From Pseudanabaena sp. FACHB-1998 (GTDB lineage: Bacteria > Cyanobacteriota > Cyanobacteriia > Pseudanabaenales > Pseudanabaenaceae), in assembly GCF_014696355.1 (NCBI RefSeq), contig NZ_JACJQA010000033.1, positions 232,196-296,195 on the forward strand: 64,000 nucleotides of DNA. Reading direction: 5' to 3'. The position numbers and the translations under genes are program-made. The notes under the pieces were generated by a model that was not told where the DNA came from, did not search any database, and saw only the letters and a program-made list of their open reading frames with translations. How positions within the stretch are numbered: position 1 is the stretch's first letter; each line of letters starts with the position of its first letter. Of this stretch, positions 46,624 to 55,558 are shown piece by piece.

Positions 46624-46930
46624 ATAGCAATGTAAGGTTTGCTTAGGACATAAAACCCAAAAAGCGAGTTGCGGCGCTTCGCGCCGCAACTCGCTTTTTA
46701 GGTTTTGGTTTGTACTGGCTAACTCTTGCTTTGCTATAGTTTTGAAGTAAATAGACGGGACTGGATGCATCAAGAGATACATCATTGTTGAGAGTTGTGT
46801 AGAATTGTATGCAAAGGATTGAGAAAGTTGGAAGACTATTACCAAAAACTCAATTAGACCGATAGGCTAGAGATTATTTTTGTTGATCTCAAATCCTTAA
46901 TATTTATTCGTCCAAGCGGAGTTCCGCCCT
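46590..46930. other. Intergenic region with class A element; no gene seen
   Basis: 341 bp. The first half is repeat (palindrome and class A copy); the second half (46739-46930) is unique AT-rich DNA and holds the promoter of the PIN-TRAM gene. Confidence 0.6.
46623..46738 (-). repeat. MITE-like element, class A (reverse)
   Basis: TATAGCAATGTAAGGTTTGC...AACTCTTGCTTTGCTATA ends, centre AAAAAGCGAGTTGCGGCGC-TTC-complement. Confidence 0.85.
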
Positions 46931-48007
46931 ATGATTGACGCTATTATCATCTTCACATTCATTCTAGCGGGAGCAGGCACTGGCTTCCACGGCATTGATT
47001 TTCTACCGTCAGACCTGATCGCCCAACTCAATGTGCAAAGTTTCCGTTGGGTGACTTTGGGTGTTGGTTCCTTTGTGGGGCTAGTGGCGGGCTTGATTGT
47101 CCAAAACACCTATCGCCGCATCGAGTCCAATGTCCGCGACTTGCCCATTGAGACAATTTTGGGAAGGGCGGTTGGCTTAGTATTTGGGCTATTGGTGGCT
47201 AACTTGATGTTAGCTCCCCTATTCTTGATCCCCATTCCCGAAGATTTTGCCTTCATTAAGCCCCTTACTGCCATCTTAGTGAGCATTATCTTTGCCTATT
47301 CGGGGATGACCCTCTCAGATACTCACGGACGCGCTCTATTGCGCTTAATCAATCCCAACAATGTCGAAAGCAGCTTGTTAGCCGATGGAACTTTGCGTAC
47401 AGCCACCGCTAAGGTTTTGGATACTAGCACGGTCATTGATGGACGCATCCAGACTTTGATGGAAACGGGATTTTTGGAAGGGCAGTTACTGATCCCGCAT
47501 TTTGTAATTCAAGAATTGCAGACGATCGCAGATAGTTCTAACGATCAAAAACGGGTACGTGGCAGACGTGGTTTAGATATTCTCAATAATATGCGTGAGC
47601 AGTATAGCGATCGCATCACGATCCACTCGGCGGACTTTGAGGATTTGCATACCGTTGATGCTAAATTAGTGCGCCTCGCCCAAGAGCTAAGCTGCACCCT
47701 AATTACCAATGACTACAACCTCAACAAAGTTGCCAATTTGCAACAGGTTGAAGTTCTCAACATTAACGATCTGGCTCAAGCCTTGCGCCCCACTTATTTG
47801 CCGGGGGACTCCCTCGAACTCAAGGTACTGAAGGAAGGCAAGGAAGCCTCTCAAGGGATTGGCTATCTGGAAGATGGCACAATGGTGGTCATCGAAGAAG
47901 GTCGCGAATATCTCGGTAAGCAAATCATTGTGATCGTGACCAGTGCTTTGCAGACTTCAGCAGGTCGGATGATTTTTGCGCGACATGAGGCGATCGCTAC
48001 GGTTTAA
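46931..48007 (+). CDS. PIN/TRAM-domain membrane protein (YacL-like)
   Basis: 358 residues. Four transmembrane helices at the N-terminus (DAIIIFTFILAGAGTGFHG to IFAYSGMTL), then a PIN-like nuclease domain (~155-280) with acidic residues VLDTSTVIDGRI, FVIQELQTIAD and ITNDYNLNKVA, then a C-terminal TRAM domain (~290-350). This matches the Bacillus YacL layout; the role may be RNA processing or decay at the membrane. GGAG upstream of ATG. A 483-residue membrane protein follows 30 nt downstream. Confidence 0.9.
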   Translation: MIDAIIIFTFILAGAGTGFHGIDFLPSDLIAQLNVQSFRWVTLGVGSFVGLVAGLIVQNTYRRIESNVRDLPIETILGRAVGLVFGLLVANLMLAPLFLIPIPEDFAFIKPLTAILVSIIFAYSGMTLSDTHGRALLRLINPNNVESSLLADGTLRTATAKVLDTSTVIDGRIQTLMETGFLEGQLLIPHFVIQELQTIADSSNDQKRVRGRRGLDILNNMREQYSDRITIHSADFEDLHTVDAKLVRLAQELSCTLITNDYNLNKVANLQQVEVLNINDLAQALRPTYLPGDSLELKVLKEGKEASQGIGYLEDGTMVVIEEGREYLGKQIIVIVTSALQTSAGRMIFARHEAIATV

Positions 48008-48037
48008 TAATCACTTACTTAACTAATATTTACGCCT

Positions 48038-49489
48038 ATGCAAGTTTCGCCCTTTCACTCACAGCGACAATTGGTATCAGGTAAAGTCGGGTGGGGATGG
48101 CGACAAGCGACTTATCCTATTTCTCTAAATTTTGGCTTTGCAGGTTTCTTGATGCTAATAGTAGCAACTTCGCTACTTATGAGAATCGGCGATCCCCTAT
48201 TTTTAGTGATTGAGTCTTGCCTCTTAATTGGCGGGCTACTTATAGGTTTATATACAGCGAAGTCAGTGGTGGATGTTTGCCGCCAAAATTCGGAATATGC
48301 ATTTTCGCAAGGTCAGTTAATTGCTATTGCTGGCTATTTTTTGACTTTAATTGGGTTACTTAGTAGTTTTGAGATTCTTGGTGAAAATTTGGCAAAACCA
48401 GTAATTGCTGTGTGGTGGACTTTACCTGCGGCGATTTTTACTGGACTATCCTTTGCATTACTCCTGCGCTCTAATCAATCAAAATCGTCATCCTTAGACA
48501 AAAAGCTCAAGCCCCAGACTCCCACGGAGACAATTAGTGCTGATGCGCTCAATATTGTTACCTATTCCGACCAAACTGTTCTAGTCAGTCCTTCTGCATT
48601 AGGACAGCAACCTCGGCAGTTTAATAGTTTGGTGTTAATGGTTTTGGGATTTTTCTTTTGGACAATGCTGGATTTTTCAGCCAGTATCCGAGCGATCGCG
48701 GCGATCGCTTTTGCGACTACTGGGCTAACAGGATTTTTTACATGGCAAGCCCAATTAAGAATTACTGACCAAATTCTGCACCTGCGCTTTAGTGGACTCT
48801 GGGAAATGGCGGCGGAATATGCGATCGATTTACGCCAATTTTCCCAACTAGCGGTAGTGAAGTTACAGGAGGCGAATGGGGAATTAAGCTGGATGCAACT
48901 GTCTGGCAATAGGAGTGAAATTACGCTCCCTTTGGCAATGACGATGTTAACCAGTCAAACCAAGGAGGGAGAGAGCCATAATGATCAATTAGGGCAAATT
49001 TTGCGAGAAGAGTTTCATTTGGCGAAACAGGAAACGGAGCGAGATAGCCTTGGCTTAGCCAATGTTTTGCTACCGCAAGGGGCAGGGATTTTAGCAGGTA
49101 CGGCGTTTATTGCGGTTGGCGGACTAATTTTGTTTTTGTTTCCTTTAGCCTCCAAATTATCGATCGCCAGTGCGATCGCTTTGCTTGGGGTCTGCATTGT
49201 CAGCCCTGCGATCGCCAGATTTTTCTTGCAATTAGTTGCTACAAATAGCCTCCATCGCGATCAACCGAGATCTTCAGATAAGCATCTTCAGCCTTGGGAA
49301 GTTGGCTCGGCTCTATTGTTAATGAGCATTTTTTTTGCAACCCAAAATTCGTCAAAATTTACGTCTCTGTTTAGTTTTAATCAAGCTTTACCTTTAGTTA
49401 CGCTCATTCTCGGATGGCTCAGCCTCAGCATCGGTGTTTGTATTCTCGCCTTTGTCCGCCGCACTCCTCTCTGGAATAACAATTATTAG
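48038..49489 (+). CDS. Polytopic membrane protein of unknown function
   Basis: 483 residues with ten or so predicted transmembrane helices in two blocks (~25-150, ~200-250 and ~345-475). They are separated by a soluble PH-like beta region (~250-325: LRFSGLWEMAAEYAIDLRQFSQLAVVKL). I do not recognise the family. Probably in an operon with the PIN-TRAM gene. Confidence 0.72.
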   Translation: MQVSPFHSQRQLVSGKVGWGWRQATYPISLNFGFAGFLMLIVATSLLMRIGDPLFLVIESCLLIGGLLIGLYTAKSVVDVCRQNSEYAFSQGQLIAIAGYFLTLIGLLSSFEILGENLAKPVIAVWWTLPAAIFTGLSFALLLRSNQSKSSSLDKKLKPQTPTETISADALNIVTYSDQTVLVSPSALGQQPRQFNSLVLMVLGFFFWTMLDFSASIRAIAAIAFATTGLTGFFTWQAQLRITDQILHLRFSGLWEMAAEYAIDLRQFSQLAVVKLQEANGELSWMQLSGNRSEITLPLAMTMLTSQTKEGESHNDQLGQILREEFHLAKQETERDSLGLANVLLPQGAGILAGTAFIAVGGLILFLFPLASKLSIASAIALLGVCIVSPAIARFFLQLVATNSLHRDQPRSSDKHLQPWEVGSALLLMSIFFATQNSSKFTSLFSFNQALPLVTLILGWLSLSIGVCILAFVRRTPLWNNNY

Positions 49490-49497
49490 AAATACAA

Positions 49498-49529
49498 ACA
49501 AAAGGTGGGGCGTACGCCCCACCTTTTGT
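49498..49529 (+). terminator. Perfect loop-less palindrome, terminator
   Basis: ACAAAAGGTGGGGCGT followed by its exact complement, just after the 483-residue gene. Confidence 0.85.
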
Positions 49530-49537
49530 TGTATTTC

Positions 49538-49637
49538 TATAGCCAGTCTTGTTACCCAAGAAGCGAGTGGCGGCGCTTTGCGCCGCCACTCGCTTCTTGG
49601 GTTTTGATTTGTCCTAATGCAAGTGAATATAGCTATA
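49538..49637 (-). repeat. MITE-like element, class B copy 3
   Basis: TATAGCCAGTCTTGTTACCC...AATGCAAGTGAATATAGCTA; centre AAGAAGCGAGTGGCGGCGC-TTT-complement. Confidence 0.82.
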
Positions 49638-49775
49638 TTTCTAATAAAAAAACAGGCATAATAAGCATAATAAAATGAAGAATTAGTGATATTGGACGAA
49701 GCCCTATAGCACCAATTCTCCAGTGGGAATTAGTCTTAATTTAATTGCTCAAATACGCTCTTGGCGAGATTAGTT

Positions 49776-50450
49776 ATGGAACTTGGCTTATTGATTCTTG
49801 CCTATTTTATAGGCTCGATACCAACAGGTTACTTAGTAGGACGAAGCGCAGGAATTGATATTAGAGAATATGGTTCTGGTTCGACTGGAGCCGCCAATGT
49901 CTGGCGCACCCTTGGCAAGGGTAAAGGCATTTTTGTATTTGGAGTTGATTTAATCAAAGGAGCAGCGACTATCTCACTAATTCAATCTGCTACTAAATTT
50001 AAACCCATCGCCAATGCATGGCTTACTGGCAGTTTTGAGATGAATATTCAACTCCAGAATGAATGGATTGTAGTAAGTTCAGCATTACTAGTAATTTTGG
50101 GACATAGTTACTCCTGTTGGATTAATTTTAAAGGTGGAAAATCCGTAGCTACAGGTTTGGGAATTCTATTAGCTTTGAATTGGAGCGTAGCTTTAGGAGC
50201 ATTTGGTCTTTGGTTAGCAACTGTCGTTGTGTGGCGAACGACATCGATTAGTTCTTCATTGGCAGCGATCGCTGCTCCAAGTTTAATGCTTTTGACTCAA
50301 TCACCCTTCGCCTACAAATTGATGGTTTGTGTCGGCAGTCTCCTCATACTTTACCGACATCGCAGCAACCTCGATCGCCTATGGCATGGTACAGAGCAAA
50401 AAATCAGCTTTTTTGAGAGCGATCGCCATGAAAGTATATCCACGAATTAA
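49776..50450 (+). CDS. plsY: Glycerol-3-phosphate acyltransferase PlsY, copy 2
   Basis: 224 residues from ATG 49776. Same motifs as the 17.3-kb copy: GSIPTGYLVGR, YGSGSTGAANVWRTLGK and GHSYSCWINFKGGKSVATGLG. The two are clearly paralogous over the whole length but differ in loops. The last 23 nt overlap the DegT-type aminotransferase gene in another frame, so they are translationally coupled. Why the genome has two PlsY is unclear; this one may serve a special lipid. Confidence 0.9.
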   Translation: MELGLLILAYFIGSIPTGYLVGRSAGIDIREYGSGSTGAANVWRTLGKGKGIFVFGVDLIKGAATISLIQSATKFKPIANAWLTGSFEMNIQLQNEWIVVSSALLVILGHSYSCWINFKGGKSVATGLGILLALNWSVALGAFGLWLATVVVWRTTSISSSLAAIAAPSLMLLTQSPFAYKLMVCVGSLLILYRHRSNLDRLWHGTEQKISFFESDRHESISTN

Positions 50451-51603
50451 TTTAGATATCACTATTAAGGATTTAAGTCTCAGCCTAATTTCTTCCTTTG
50501 CATGGTCTGATAGAGCGAAAATAATTACTCAGATTCAATCCTATTGGCATACACCAAAAGAAATTTTGGTCACACTTTGTGTCAGAACTTCTTTCGATCT
50601 CCTACTCCAAGCATTAAGCTTACCTGCTGGATCGGAAATCATGATGAGTGCTGTGAATATCGGACATATGGAAGAGATTGTCAAAAAGCATAATTTGATT
50701 CCTATTCCCATCGATATTGATTTAGAGACCCTTGCACCATCCTTAGAACTTTTCAAAGCATCTATTTCTAGTCGCAGTCGGTTATTTGTGGTAGCGCATC
50801 TGTTTGGGGCGATCGCACCGCTTGATGCTTATGTAGAGATATGCCAGAGGCATAATATCTTGCTCGTAGAAGACTGCGCTCAAGCTTTCGATGGATTGCG
50901 TTATTTGGGGCATCCTGATGCGGATATCAATCTTTTTAGTTTTGGTCCAATTAAATCCTGTTCAGCTTTAGGTGGCTCTATCACCATAGTTCACGATCAA
51001 AGTTTGGCGGAGAGAATGCGTGAGATCGAGCAAACGTATCTAACTAAGAGCAATTTTTGGTTCTTTAAAAGATTACTCAAATATCTCTGCCTTAAATCTC
51101 TTTCTACGCCGATAATCTTTGGGCTTCTTGTCGCTTGTTTAGATTTTCTGAAAATAGATACCAATAATTTTATCAGTACGCTAACTCGTGGATTTGGGAA
51201 AGGAGATATTCAGGCTCAGTTGCGATATCGCCCCCCCAATGGAATGCTCAGACTTTTACAACAACGACTAGAGCATCTTGATGCTTCCTATTATGATCGG
51301 CGATCGCAGGTTGCCCGTGACTTTCTTAATTTATTGGAGAATTCGGTTGCGCGTGTGGGAAAAGATGCAATAAGTCATTCCTACTGGGTAGTTCCTTTGA
51401 TGATGGAGAATCCAGAGATGTTAATGCAGAAGTTAAGAAAGGCAGGATTTGACTCAACTACAGGAACCACTAGTTTGAAATCACTGGCAAAAGAGACAGT
51501 ATTTGCCACCAAATTAATGAATAGCGTGCTGTATTTACCGATTTACGCTTCTGTTCCCTCGCACGAATTAACTCGCCTTGCCCAATTAATTAATCGGAAT
51601 TAA
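50428..51603 (+). CDS. DegT/DnrJ/EryC1 family PLP-dependent aminotransferase-like protein
   Basis: 391 residues from ATG 50428 (GAGAG upstream). Fold type I sugar aminotransferase family: LPAGSEIMMSAVNIGHMEEI, VVAHLFGAIAPLDAYVEICQRHNILLVEDCAQAFDG, and PLP lysine Lys176 in SFGPIKSCSALGG. A hydrophobic segment (~225-245, STPIIFGLLVACLDFL) may be membrane-associated, unusual for the family. Overlap with plsY suggests an amino-sugar or lipid-head modification. Confidence 0.85.
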   Translation: MKVYPRINLDITIKDLSLSLISSFAWSDRAKIITQIQSYWHTPKEILVTLCVRTSFDLLLQALSLPAGSEIMMSAVNIGHMEEIVKKHNLIPIPIDIDLETLAPSLELFKASISSRSRLFVVAHLFGAIAPLDAYVEICQRHNILLVEDCAQAFDGLRYLGHPDADINLFSFGPIKSCSALGGSITIVHDQSLAERMREIEQTYLTKSNFWFFKRLLKYLCLKSLSTPIIFGLLVACLDFLKIDTNNFISTLTRGFGKGDIQAQLRYRPPNGMLRLLQQRLEHLDASYYDRRSQVARDFLNLLENSVARVGKDAISHSYWVVPLMMENPEMLMQKLRKAGFDSTTGTTSLKSLAKETVFATKLMNSVLYLPIYASVPSHELTRLAQLINRN

Positions 51604-51648
51604 AAAACCTAAAAGGTGGCGGCGCAAAGCGCCGTCACCTTTTAGGTT
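51601..51648. terminator. Bidirectional hairpin
   Basis: AAAAACCTAAAAGGTGGCGGCGC-AAA-near-perfect complement, one mismatch (GTC/GGC), between convergent genes. Confidence 0.82.
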
Positions 51649-51653
51649 TTACT

Positions 51654-52118
51654 CTAGAGCATGGCAGTACATTCAAGGATGAGCTTTTTGTTAGTCAAGG
51701 AAAAGGGCTGAATTTCTAGAGCTATCCGAAAAGTAGCGATCGCCTCATGGTAACTACCGATCGCCGCATAGCATAAACCTAAGCCATGCACCGCACCGAA
51801 ATGATAGGGATTTAAGGCGATCGCCTTTTGGCAATCCTTGATCGAACGTTTGTAATTACCTTGCATATAAAACAAAACGGCTCGTCGATTCCAAGCTTCG
51901 ACAAAATCGGGTTGATCTTGAATTAATTGGGTCAACATCAATTCCGCCTGTTTAAAGTTGCCGCCGTCCGCAAGGGTTTGACTCTTGCGAAGAACCTGCA
52001 AACCCTGCATTCCCTTTTGCATGAACCACATCTCCCAAAGATTTTGTGTGGCGCGATCGCGGATATGTTCATCTTCACTCTTGAGATCTTGCAACAATTC
52101 TTCGATGGGCTGGCTCAT
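51654..52118 (-). CDS. TPR-repeat protein
   Basis: 154 residues. Three tetratricopeptide repeats (~45-150: GGNFKQAELMLTQLIQDQPDFVEAWNRRAVLFYMQGNYKRSIKDCQKAIALNPYHFGAVHGLGLCYAAIGSYHEAIATF segment broken into PDFVEAW, NPYHFG and so on). Soluble adaptor-like protein; partner unknown. Divergent from the rhodanese gene. Confidence 0.85.
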   Translation of the reverse strand: MSQPIEELLQDLKSEDEHIRDRATQNLWEMWFMQKGMQGLQVLRKSQTLADGGNFKQAELMLTQLIQDQPDFVEAWNRRAVLFYMQGNYKRSIKDCQKAIALNPYHFGAVHGLGLCYAAIGSYHEAIATFRIALEIQPFSLTNKKLILECTAML

Positions 52119-52228
52119 TAGTTTCGACAGATGCGTAGGTAATGGGAATAAGTTTGTGGTAGAAGCAGGGTCTTATGCTAGGTTTTTAACTCATACCTAA
52201 GAGATATTTTGAGAGATATTTTACACGT

Positions 52229-52567
52229 ATGTCTATCATACAAATTTCTGTCCAAGAGCTAGCCGAACGCTTAGCTGGCGATCACCAAGATTTGCAATTA
52301 ATCGATGTGCGGGAACGAGATGAGGTGGAAATTGCGGCGATCGATGGTTTTACGGTTTTGCCACTTAGCGAATATGAGCTATGGGGAAACGATTTCAAGG
52401 AAAATTTTGATCCCCAAGCGGAAACCTTGGTGTTGTGCCATCACGGAATGCGCTCTGGGCAAATGTGCCAATGGCTGGTAAATCAGGGATTTACAAATGT
52501 TAAAAATATTGCGGGCGGCATTGATGCCTATGCCTACGGTGTTGATCCCAACATGGCAAAGTACTAA
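52229..52567 (+). CDS. Rhodanese-domain protein
   Basis: 112 residues, single-domain rhodanese. QLIDVRERDEVEIAAIDG is the CH2A-like entry, and LVLCHHGMRS is the active-site loop with the catalytic Cys. Likely a cytosolic sulfurtransferase or sulfur carrier. Ends just before a perfect palindrome. Confidence 0.9.
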   Translation: MSIIQISVQELAERLAGDHQDLQLIDVRERDEVEIAAIDGFTVLPLSEYELWGNDFKENFDPQAETLVLCHHGMRSGQMCQWLVNQGFTNVKNIAGGIDAYAYGVDPNMAKY

Positions 52568-52569
52568 TC

Positions 52570-52622
52570 AACCCCAAGAAACAAGTGGCGGCGCTTCGCG
52601 CCGCCACTTGTTTCTTGGGGTT
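52570..52622. terminator. Perfect palindrome 25+3+25
   Basis: AACCCCAAGAAACAAGTGG... core CGGCGC-TTC-GCGCCG, between the rhodanese gene and a convergent small gene. Confidence 0.88.
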
Positions 52623-52630
52623 TTGATTTC

Positions 52631-52816
52631 CTAATGGCTGGTGAAAAATGGAACTGCAAAAAATGCGGCTAAGCCGATCGCCGAAACAATGCAAGTAATA
52701 ATTGTGATCACGATAAACTTACGATCGTTGGCTCCATAGAATTTATTCGGCAAAGAACTCGCCAATACCATCAGTCCAATCACAACGAGAATTCCGATAA
52801 ATAAACTACGATTCAT
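52631..52816 (-). CDS. Small two-helix membrane protein
   Basis: 61 residues, two transmembrane helices (SLFIGILVVIGLMVLASSLP and FIVITIITCIVSAIGLAAFF) joined by a short polar loop NKFYGANDRK. Size and topology are like PsbZ/Ycf9, but the sequence does not clearly match. SD GGAAGGG before ATG 52816 is strong, so it is a real gene. Confidence 0.75.
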   Translation of the reverse strand: MNRSLFIGILVVIGLMVLASSLPNKFYGANDRKFIVITIITCIVSAIGLAAFFAVPFFTSH

Positions 52817-52827
52817 AATCCCTTCCC

Positions 52828-52878
52828 ATTAAGTAATTAGGAATGCCTTGCCAAGCAAGGCATTCCTAATTACTTAAT
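52828..52878. repeat. Perfect palindrome 23+5+23
   Basis: ATTAAGTAATTAGGAATGCC..., loop CCAAG. Confidence 0.82.
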
Positions 52879-52932
52879 TTACAACGCCTACTCTTACACT
52901 GGGAAGAGAGTAATCCCTTTCCAGTGTAAAAA

Positions 52933-53048
52933 TATAGCAAAGCAAGAGTTAGCCAGTACAAACCAAACCCAAAAAGCGAGTTGCAGCGCGAAGCGCTGCA
53001 ACTCGCTTTTTGAATTTTATGTCCTAAGCAAAACTTACTATTGCTATA
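52933..53048 (+). repeat. MITE-like element, class A (forward)
   Basis: TATAGCAAAGCAAGAGTTAG...AAAACTTACTATTGCTATA; centre AAAAAGCGAGTTGCAGCGC-GAA-complement. TTGCTATAGCAA at its end is shared with the next palindrome. Confidence 0.87.
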
Positions 53049-53098
53049 GCAAGAATTAGTGGTGCGGCGCTTCGCGCCGCACCACTAATTCTTGCTAT
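53046..53098. repeat. Perfect palindrome 25+3+25
   Basis: ATAGCAAGAATTAGTGG... core TGCGGCGC-TTC-GCGCCGCA, directly abutting and sharing the terminal ATA of the class A element. Confidence 0.87.
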
Positions 53099-53191
53099 GG
53101 AAGGGAGTAGTACTTTGATTTGGCATCAGTAAACAGGTGCGATCCGTGCTGTCTATATAATAAAACCGTACTAACTTTTAAACATCTTTCT

Positions 53192-54586
53192 ATGACTGAT
53201 TGGTTGTGGGTGCAGCGATCGCTTCCTGCGGCAATGACAGGCGCAGATCTCTGGGAAGCGCTCTATGCGGGGGAACCAATTACAGTTTTATTGGAAAGTC
53301 CTGCCCAAGTCCCCTCAAAACTAGCCCGCTATTCGATCGCCGCAGGGAAACCGCTTCAGATTTGGACTCCTGCCGTTGGCGAAATTCTGCCCTGTCTTGA
53401 GGAATTGCGATCGCAAATGCAAGCAATTCCCCAATCGGAAAACTTTTCGGAAAACTTTTCCGATTTACCCGATCATTTACCTTTTACAGGAGGCTATTTG
53501 GGATGGCTTGGCTATGATCTTGCATGGGAAATTGAGCGTCTTCCCTACACCAAGCCTGACAATTTACCTTTTCCCGTAGCCTTTTGGTACAAGCCTTCCA
53601 GCTTTGCTGTCATCGATCATCAGTCTCAAGATGTTTGGCTAGCGGCTAGCGATCGCCAAGAGCTAAAAGAATTAGGCGATCGCTTAGATCGGTACATAAG
53701 CCATGACTTACATCACAACCAAATTAAATCTACTGAATGTTTGCCTTTGGCAAACATTCAGTTACCTAGTTACTCTCCTGAACAGCAAGGCTATGAGGCA
53801 ATGGTGGAAACTGCTAAGGGTCATATCTATGCAGGGGATATTTTTCAATCAAATCTATCTTTGCGCTTTGGCTATCCTTGGCAAGCGGACGGCTGGCAAC
53901 TATATCGACATTTACAAAAAATTAATCCCTCCCCTTTTGCAAGCTACTGGCGCACCACTTGGGGCGAAGTGATCAGCGTCTCTCCAGAACGCCTCGTCAG
54001 CCTACGCGATCGCCATGCTGAAACCCGTCCGATCGCAGGCACAAGACCACGCGGTAAGACCCCTGAGCAAGATCTTGCCTTGGGGCAAGAATTGCTTGCC
54101 TGTACCAAGGAGCAAGCCGAACACATTATGCTGGTTGACCTTGAGCGCAATGATTTAGGGCGAGTCTGTGAATGGGGAACTGTGCAGGTCGATGAGCTTT
54201 TGGCGATCGAGCGCTATAGTCATGTGATGCATCTGGTGAGTAATGTGGTCGGTAAATTACGCAGCGATCGCACCCTAGTCGATCTGATCCGTGCCACCTT
54301 CCCCGGAGGCACAATTACGGGCTGTCCCAAGGTGCGTTGCATGGAAATTATCGAAAAGTTGGAACCTCAACGCCGTAGTTTGTTCTATGGTTCCTGTGGC
54401 TATATCGACAAACGTGGCAACATGGATCTCAATATCCTAATTCGGACATTACTGAAAACCAATGGACAGATCTGGGGGCAGGTGGGCGCAGGGATTGTGG
54501 CTGATAGTGTCAGCGATCGCGAGTGGCGCGAATCCCTCCAAAAAGCTCAAGCTCAATTAGCTGCCCTCGGACTCATACCAAATTAA
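53192..54586 (+). CDS. Anthranilate synthase component I-like enzyme
   Basis: 464 residues from ATG 53192. Chorismate-utilising fold: GGYLGWLGYDL, IYAGDIFQSNLSLRF, PIAGTRPRG (Ala where PabB has Lys), HIMLVDLERNDLGRV, and YGSCGYIDKRGNMDLNILIRT. The PIAGT motif supports anthranilate (TrpE-like) over aminodeoxychorismate synthase, although cyanobacteria often carry two family members with mixed roles. It could pair with an unlinked TrpG glutaminase. Its final codons ATA CCA AAT TAA lie in the downstream palindrome. Confidence 0.82.
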   Translation: MTDWLWVQRSLPAAMTGADLWEALYAGEPITVLLESPAQVPSKLARYSIAAGKPLQIWTPAVGEILPCLEELRSQMQAIPQSENFSENFSDLPDHLPFTGGYLGWLGYDLAWEIERLPYTKPDNLPFPVAFWYKPSSFAVIDHQSQDVWLAASDRQELKELGDRLDRYISHDLHHNQIKSTECLPLANIQLPSYSPEQQGYEAMVETAKGHIYAGDIFQSNLSLRFGYPWQADGWQLYRHLQKINPSPFASYWRTTWGEVISVSPERLVSLRDRHAETRPIAGTRPRGKTPEQDLALGQELLACTKEQAEHIMLVDLERNDLGRVCEWGTVQVDELLAIERYSHVMHLVSNVVGKLRSDRTLVDLIRATFPGGTITGCPKVRCMEIIEKLEPQRRSLFYGSCGYIDKRGNMDLNILIRTLLKTNGQIWGQVGAGIVADSVSDREWRESLQKAQAQLAALGLIPN

Positions 54587-54617
54587 GAAATCGCTACGCC
54601 ATTTCTTAATTTGGTAT
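54575..54617 (+). terminator. Hairpin with ATACCAAA ends, embedding a stop codon
   Basis: ATACCAAATTAAGAAAT, loop CGCTACGCC, complement. Class C-like ends; TAA in the left arm stops the TrpE-like gene. Confidence 0.85.
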
Positions 54618-54672
54618 TACACAAGCGGCGATCGCTATAAGATAAAAACATACTCCAAAAGTTTATATACCT

Positions 54673-55053
54673 GTGAACTACTACTTTCCATCCGATCCCC
54701 CCTATTTTTTATTTGCAATTTCTCTAGTTGCAGGGCTAGCTTGCGGTCGCGCCTTTGAAGTGACTCTCCGCAACCTTGTGCAAATCTGGTCAAAAAGCAA
54801 ATCCTCGCGAGTTTTGTTAGAACTCAAAAGTGCCAGCATTAAAGTTCCTTACCTTGGCATGACCATTAGTATTGCGATCTTTATGGCTACAGGACTAGAA
54901 GTATTTGGGCTACCAACCCTATTTGGCTATATCGTTGCTGTCCCGATCACCTTGGGTATTGCGCTCCTCGTTTGGAGACAATTAGGACAAATGTTAGTAG
55001 AACTCGATCGCGGTGGCTCTGCGGCTCTCGATCTTGATTCCTTTGAAGGCTAG
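54673..55053 (+). CDS. Small membrane protein of unknown function
   Basis: 126 residues, GTG start. Three predicted transmembrane helices: near the N-terminus (PPYFLFAISLVAGLACGRA) and a pair in the second half (MTISIAIFMATGLEVFG, YIVAVPITLGIALLVW). Acidic end. No recognised family. Followed by a hairpin and then a pentapeptide gene. Confidence 0.68.
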   Translation: MNYYFPSDPPYFLFAISLVAGLACGRAFEVTLRNLVQIWSKSKSSRVLLELKSASIKVPYLGMTISIAIFMATGLEVFGLPTLFGYIVAVPITLGIALLVWRQLGQMLVELDRGGSAALDLDSFEG

Positions 55054-55058
55054 AGTTT

Positions 55059-55093
55059 TTAACGAAAGTACCGCTTGGCGATACTTTCGTTAA
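55059..55093 (+). terminator. Hairpin after the small membrane protein
   Basis: TTAACGAAAGTA, 11-nt loop, complement. Confidence 0.7.
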
Positions 55094-55139
55094 CTTAATT
55101 TATCTCTTAATTTATCTATTTTTAAAATTGTTGCAATTG

Positions 55140-55523
55140 ATGGATGCTAAAGAATTTTTACAACTATACCGAACGGGGAAAAAAAGTTTTGCTAATGCTG
55201 TCCTTGTGGGGGTAGATCTACAGAATACCGACCTCCACAAGGTTGATTTTAGCCATGCATTAATGAGCAAATCAAATTTGTCGAAAGCTAAGCTTTGTCG
55301 AGCCTTATTAGTTGGCTCAGATTTAAGCTATGCCAATCTCAGCAGTGCCGATCTCCATCGCGCTAATTTACGTCATGCCAACCTGAAGGGAGCCGACCTC
55401 CGCAAAGCCGATCTGCGTGGGGCAGATTTGCGAGGTGCAAATTTAAGCTGGGCTTATTTGCAGGAAGCCCAATTTGATGGCGCTCAGATGACTAACGTTA
55501 ATCTTTACAACGCCAAAACTTAG
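55140..55523 (+). CDS. Pentapeptide-repeat protein
   Basis: 127 residues from ATG 55140. MDAKEFLQLYRTGKKSFANAVL leader followed by A(D/N)LXX repeats to residue ~115. No signal peptide. An in-frame TTG run upstream is not used because ATG 55140 gives the family-like start. Short spacing to the cobJ fusion gene (35 nt). Confidence 0.88.
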   Translation: MDAKEFLQLYRTGKKSFANAVLVGVDLQNTDLHKVDFSHALMSKSNLSKAKLCRALLVGSDLSYANLSSADLHRANLRHANLKGADLRKADLRGADLRGANLSWAYLQEAQFDGAQMTNVNLYNAKT

Positions 55524-55558
55524 CCTAAAACTTAGCTCCAAATTAGCCAAAACTTACA

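Larger units (their letters stand above)
52817..53191. other. Intergenic region occupied by three repeats
   Basis: 375 bp: palindrome 52828-52878, class A element 52933-53048 and palindrome 53046-53098. The last ~90 bp before the TrpE-like gene are the promoter region. No gene seen. Confidence 0.65.

Noticed and set aside
55093..55558. Cobalamin riboswitch upstream of the CbiG-CobJ gene
   Set aside because: The 35-nt gap after the pentapeptide gene is too short and no B12-box was seen further upstream.
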